Shown here piece by piece: positions 22,001-25,535 of a stretch of DNA of 25,535 nucleotides. The first letter of the stretch is position 1; each line of letters starts with the position of its first letter. The notes below the pieces were generated by a model. That model did no database searches, was not told where the DNA came from, and was given only the letters and a program-made list of their open reading frames with translations. The translations under genes and the position numbers were made by a program. This DNA comes from RQOF01 sp964461135 (lineage in GTDB: Bacteria > Calditrichota > Calditrichia > RBG-13-44-9): the NCBI GenBank assembly GCA_964461135.1, contig CAYWTB010000068.1:1-25535 (forward strand), in the 5' to 3' direction.

Positions 22001-25000
22001 ATGAAATGGATAACTATTTTATCCATTTTGGTTCTGCTATCTTCTCCCGGTAAAGCGAAAGATGATCCTCTCAACCAATCACCATCGGCAAAGATAATTT
22101 CCATTCTGGGAACGCCCAGTACCACCCTGTCAAATATTAATCAGATTTCTTACTGGATAATGGATAATGGCCTTTCGGCCTACAATCCCTTTTTGTCGCA
22201 GGCGGGTACTACCTTTCCCCGCTTTACAGCCACGGTTGTTTTTCAGGATGGCATAGTGTGGGGTGGTTTTGTACGGGATGGTAACCCGAATTTACCGGCA
22301 CTGCGGGTGGGGGGGCAAACCTATAATGTGGGAACTGCCCCGGGACGAATCCTCTCAACCGGTGTGGCCCAGAGTTCCTCTGATCCGGAGGTGCGGATCT
22401 ACCGGATCCGGCGGGACTGGCAGAGTGTATCCGATGAGGTACTGCGGCTGGATGCGGCGGAGCTGCATAACCTGGATCCCTCCCAAATCACGCGGGAGCA
22501 AATTGATGCGGTGCGTGTCCAGTATGAAACGGACTGGGAGCAGTGGCCGGTGGATTACGGTGCGCCGTTTTATGATGAGAATCATAACGGGATCTATGAA
22601 CCGCAACTGGGGGAGGAGCCGGGTTTGCAGTATGCCGATCAGGTGATCTGGTTCGTGTGCAATGATCTGGATTCGGGACGGACGTCCTCTTTATATGGAT
22701 CTCGTCCCATTGGTTTGGAGATGCAGGTTACGGTGTGGGCCTTTGACACAAATCCCTCCCTGAATGAATCCATCTTCCGGCGTTACCGGCTGATCAATAA
22801 ATCCGGGTATGATTTTGATTCGGTATTTGTGGCCCTGTGGACCGATACTGATATCGGGGATGCTGGAGATGATTTTGAGGGGTGTGATACTCTCTTACAG
22901 TTGGGATATGCCTATAATGCCTATCTCACTGATAGTGAATATGATCAATTCGGGCTTCCACCTCCGGCCTTTGGGTACACTCTGTTGCAGGGACCCATTG
23001 TTCCTTCTGCAGGTGATGAGGCCACTTTTAATTTCGGGAGAAGAGCAGATTATCGTAACCTGCCCATGACCACTTTCTGGTACAAAGGAACGGGGACAGC
23101 TATTAGTGATCCACCGCTGCGCGATTATTCAGGTACCCTGCGCTGGTATAAAATCTTAAACGGATATATTCCCACTAATGATAATATGAATGATTTACAT
23201 AGACAAATTATTGGATCTGGTCCAAATATGGGTGAACCGACTCTCTTTCCGATGGCCGGCGATCCGGTCTCCGATTATGGTGATGTGGATGGCCAGGGAT
23301 GGAACCCCGGGCCCGGGGGAAGGCGCTTTGCTATGTGCAGCGGTCCTTTTTATATGGAGCCGGGAGACACCCAGGAAGTGGTGCTGGCCATGGTGGGGGG
23401 CCTGGGTACAGATAATATTAATTCTATCAGCCATCTGAAGGATAATGTATTTGCCACCCATTCCGCCTTCGGCCAGCCGCTGCGGGTTCCCCTGGGATCG
23501 GTTAAGGTGAGCTATCCGGATAACAGCCATTCCGGTGTTCTCTGCTGGATGGATCTGAGAGCTTTTACCGGGGTGACTTCAATAGAGGCGCTGTTTCGCC
23601 CGCAGGAAGGTGAGGAAGCGTCCTTTTCCATGAAACTCCATGACGACGGCCAGCACGGTGACAGCCTGGCCGGGGATGGTCTGTGGGGAAATGAGAGCGT
23701 GGTGAGTAACCGGCAGTATCCCTACCTGGTGGAAGCGGTAGTGCAGGATCAGGCCGGTGCTGACAGTTTCCCTGCGGTGGTTGGTAGGATTCCCCTGCGT
23801 CCGGCACCGGTACTAACGGAATGGCAGGTGATCTGGGAGAACGGGCGGCAGGATAGTCATCTGAACAGCGGTGAAACAGCCCATATCGGATTTACCCTGC
23901 AGAATCCTGATCTGATCAATGAGCTGGGGAAGTTTACCATCCAGAGTGATGATTACAGGGGCAGTTACAGCGGGGGCATTGCACCCGGGGGTGAGGTGCA
24001 GGCAGAATCGCTCTATGTCATTGTAAAGGCTCCCGATAGCGGTGATTCGGTTGAGATAATACTCAATATCACCTATGACGGGCAGAAAGAGAGAAAGACG
24101 ATTACCTTTCCGTTGACTGCCTGGACGCCCCCGCAAGGCTGGCAGGCCCGGCTGCCGGTGGAGGCTTTACGGGGCTCAGCCGTCAATGTTGGAGCGATTG
24201 TTGCCGATCGTTTGCGGCTTAAGGATCATGACTATGTGTTGACATTTTACACCGGCAGTGATAGCACGGATCTGCGCTGGCGGCTGACTGATGCGACCAC
24301 CGGAGAGATAAAGGTGACTGATGCCCGGCCTGCCAGTGAGCTGTATTATCCTCACCCGGTAGTGGACGGCATCGAATTTCAGGTATGGTCCTGGGATTAC
24401 CGGAATAATCCATACTATCCGATCCGGGCGTTTGAAGTGGTGGCCAACGGGGCCGGTGTGCTGGATCCTCCGGACATGGGCTGTCTGGCCTTCAATGATA
24501 ACGGATTTCCCATTCTGGTGAATAGCCGGTATCCCGAGGGGACGGATCGTCCCGCCCGGGGGGTTCAGCAGAGTACCAATCAGAGTGCCTGGGTGGTCCA
24601 TACCGGGATGACCGCCGCTAATAATGGAAGTTTTGCCTATTTTCTGGAGCGAGTATTACGCAACGATAATTCCACACGATTTTTTCCGTATGACTATGAA
24701 ATGCGCTTCACCGAACGGGGTGGCCTGGGTGAGTGGGCATTTGAGCTGGGGGGACGGTACCCGGTGCCCTTTGAGTTGTGGAATATCGGTGTGGATACCC
24801 CGGACGATCCCCGTGATGATTTCCGGATGGTGCCCCTGATTCTTAATGATACCGGTGATGAAGCCATGGGTGACACAGCCTACAATATTAATCCCCATGA
24901 TCACATTGTCTCTCCCGGCGATGACGATCCCTACATGGACTGGGTGTACTGGTATGAGCCCTCTGATAAAACTCCGGGAGAGTCAGGTTATGAGCTTTTT

Positions 25001-25486
25001 GTTAACAATGATGACTTTGGAGATGAAGTCATGGCCCGCACCGTTCTGGTGAACTGGGACGGGGGAGACGTTGACGATCCATCCTTTCCGGCAAACCTGA
25101 ACGCAGTAATACCGGAGAGGGGTACGGTTTTCCGGATCGTGTCCAACAAGCCCAACCGTCCGGGGGACAGCCTGCTGGTGCAGGTGAGTGAGGAACGTTT
25201 ACTGCCGGCCAGTTTCAGGCTGTATCCCAACTATCCCAATCCCTTCAACAGCGGAACCACTTTCCGGATCGATCTGAGCCGGACGGTGAAGGTGAGGCTG
25301 GAGATCTTCAATGTGCTGGGCCAGCGGGTAAAGGTTGTGGCTGACCGGGTGATGGAGGGAGGTATTCAGCGTCTTCATTGGGATGGGCGTAATGGGGTAG
25401 GTAATGCCCTGGGAAGCGGTCTTTATTTCTACCGGATTAAAGCGGATGATTATGTTAAAACACGTAAGATGATTCTACTCAGATAG
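22001..25486 (+). CDS. Large secreted protein of unknown function with C-terminal sorting domain
   Basis: 1161 residues. A signal peptide is seen (about 1-19, ITILSILVLLSSPGKA). The body is Asp/Gly/Tyr-rich and looks like a stack of beta-sandwich domains. It contains acidic, calcium-type loops: YDENHNGIYEPQLGE (about 191-205) and DDGQHGDSLAGDGLWGN (about 547-563), the second being a pattern often seen in secreted beta-sandwich proteins. An Ig/adhesion-like region may follow at about 600-710. No catalytic motif was recognised. The last 90 residues are a FlgD-like sorting domain: LYPNYPNPFNSG, LEIFNVLGQRVKVV, GLYFYRIK and a KMILLR end. It would be exported and attached at or released from the cell surface. 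Start ATG 22001 with GGAGG 6 bases upstream. Much richer in GC than the rest of the window. Confidence 0.85.
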   Translation: MKWITILSILVLLSSPGKAKDDPLNQSPSAKIISILGTPSTTLSNINQISYWIMDNGLSAYNPFLSQAGTTFPRFTATVVFQDGIVWGGFVRDGNPNLPALRVGGQTYNVGTAPGRILSTGVAQSSSDPEVRIYRIRRDWQSVSDEVLRLDAAELHNLDPSQITREQIDAVRVQYETDWEQWPVDYGAPFYDENHNGIYEPQLGEEPGLQYADQVIWFVCNDLDSGRTSSLYGSRPIGLEMQVTVWAFDTNPSLNESIFRRYRLINKSGYDFDSVFVALWTDTDIGDAGDDFEGCDTLLQLGYAYNAYLTDSEYDQFGLPPPAFGYTLLQGPIVPSAGDEATFNFGRRADYRNLPMTTFWYKGTGTAISDPPLRDYSGTLRWYKILNGYIPTNDNMNDLHRQIIGSGPNMGEPTLFPMAGDPVSDYGDVDGQGWNPGPGGRRFAMCSGPFYMEPGDTQEVVLAMVGGLGTDNINSISHLKDNVFATHSAFGQPLRVPLGSVKVSYPDNSHSGVLCWMDLRAFTGVTSIEALFRPQEGEEASFSMKLHDDGQHGDSLAGDGLWGNESVVSNRQYPYLVEAVVQDQAGADSFPAVVGRIPLRPAPVLTEWQVIWENGRQDSHLNSGETAHIGFTLQNPDLINELGKFTIQSDDYRGSYSGGIAPGGEVQAESLYVIVKAPDSGDSVEIILNITYDGQKERKTITFPLTAWTPPQGWQARLPVEALRGSAVNVGAIVADRLRLKDHDYVLTFYTGSDSTDLRWRLTDATTGEIKVTDARPASELYYPHPVVDGIEFQVWSWDYRNNPYYPIRAFEVVANGAGVLDPPDMGCLAFNDNGFPILVNSRYPEGTDRPARGVQQSTNQSAWVVHTGMTAANNGSFAYFLERVLRNDNSTRFFPYDYEMRFTERGGLGEWAFELGGRYPVPFELWNIGVDTPDDPRDDFRMVPLILNDTGDEAMGDTAYNINPHDHIVSPGDDDPYMDWVYWYEPSDKTPGESGYELFVNNDDFGDEVMARTVLVNWDGGDVDDPSFPANLNAVIPERGTVFRIVSNKPNRPGDSLLVQVSEERLLPASFRLYPNYPNPFNSGTTFRIDLSRTVKVRLEIFNVLGQRVKVVADRVMEGGIQRLHWDGRNGVGNALGSGLYFYRIKADDYVKTRKMILLR

Positions 25487-25535
25487 TGCCATATGGCCCC
25501 TCCTTTGTTGAAAAAGATTAATTTCAGAGTTAGTT

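Noticed and set aside
25488..25497. GCCATATGGC palindrome after the last gene
   Set aside because: Ten bases with no loop and no T run, so not a terminator; could be chance.

Overview
The window looks like a scaffold from an AT-rich, Gram-negative, heterotrophic bacterium of the FCB superphylum or a related lineage (Calditrichota, Marinimicrobia, KSB1 and Ignavibacteria are the groups I would compare first). The strongest taxonomic hint is two secreted proteins that end in a YPNPFN-type, FlgD-like C-terminal sorting domain of the kind used by type IX-like secretion. Hybrid histidine kinases with AHDFNN H-boxes and a Spo0M-unrelated SpoIIM-family membrane protein are compatible with this but not specific. 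The exact phylum is inference. The standard code is in use: TGA, TAA and TAG all serve as stops. A run of exactly 100 Ns shows that the sequence is a scaffolded assembly, probably a metagenome bin.

Layout. 76-810 (-): a short-chain dehydrogenase resembling pteridine reductase. 949-2022 (+): a small accessory-looking unit made of a tandem excisionase-type DNA-binding protein, a membrane-anchored protein of near-identical 14-residue repeats broken by the N gap, and a textbook intrinsic terminator. 2056-4688 (+): a two-gene sensor in which a roughly ten-helix membrane protein abuts a soluble PAS-HisKA-HATPase-REC kinase. 4689-5277: an AT-rich spacer with several mini-ORFs. 5278-8151 (+): a large membrane hybrid kinase. 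8314-10953 (+): alaS. 11014-15356 (-): a tight operon gltX, REC-PAS-HisKA protein with a decayed ATPase domain, NtrC-type sigma-54 activator. 15699-15938 (-): LapA-like membrane protein. 16132-17058 (+): exported nuclease/phosphatase-fold lipoprotein. 17152-17691 (+): rubrerythrin-like diiron protein. 17759-18337 (-): SpoIIM-family membrane protein. 18466-19308 (+): metallo-beta-lactamase-fold hydrolase. 19385-21412 (+): secreted M1 aminopeptidase with sorting domain. 21413-22000: spacer with hairpins and a sigma-54-like promoter match. 22001-25486 (+): a 1161-residue secreted protein of unknown function with the same sorting domain.

How they fit together. Four signalling proteins (two hybrid kinases, one kinase-like protein with an N-terminal receiver, one sigma-54 activator) sit around two aminoacyl-tRNA synthetase genes. 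The operon that co-transcribes gltX with the degenerate kinase and the NtrC-type activator is the most unusual arrangement, and may link translation capacity to sigma-54 transcription. One sigma-54-like site was seen upstream of the large secreted protein, which makes that gene a speculative target. Base composition rises sharply from roughly 30 percent GC in the first 8 kb to around half GC in the last gene (estimated by eye, not computed).
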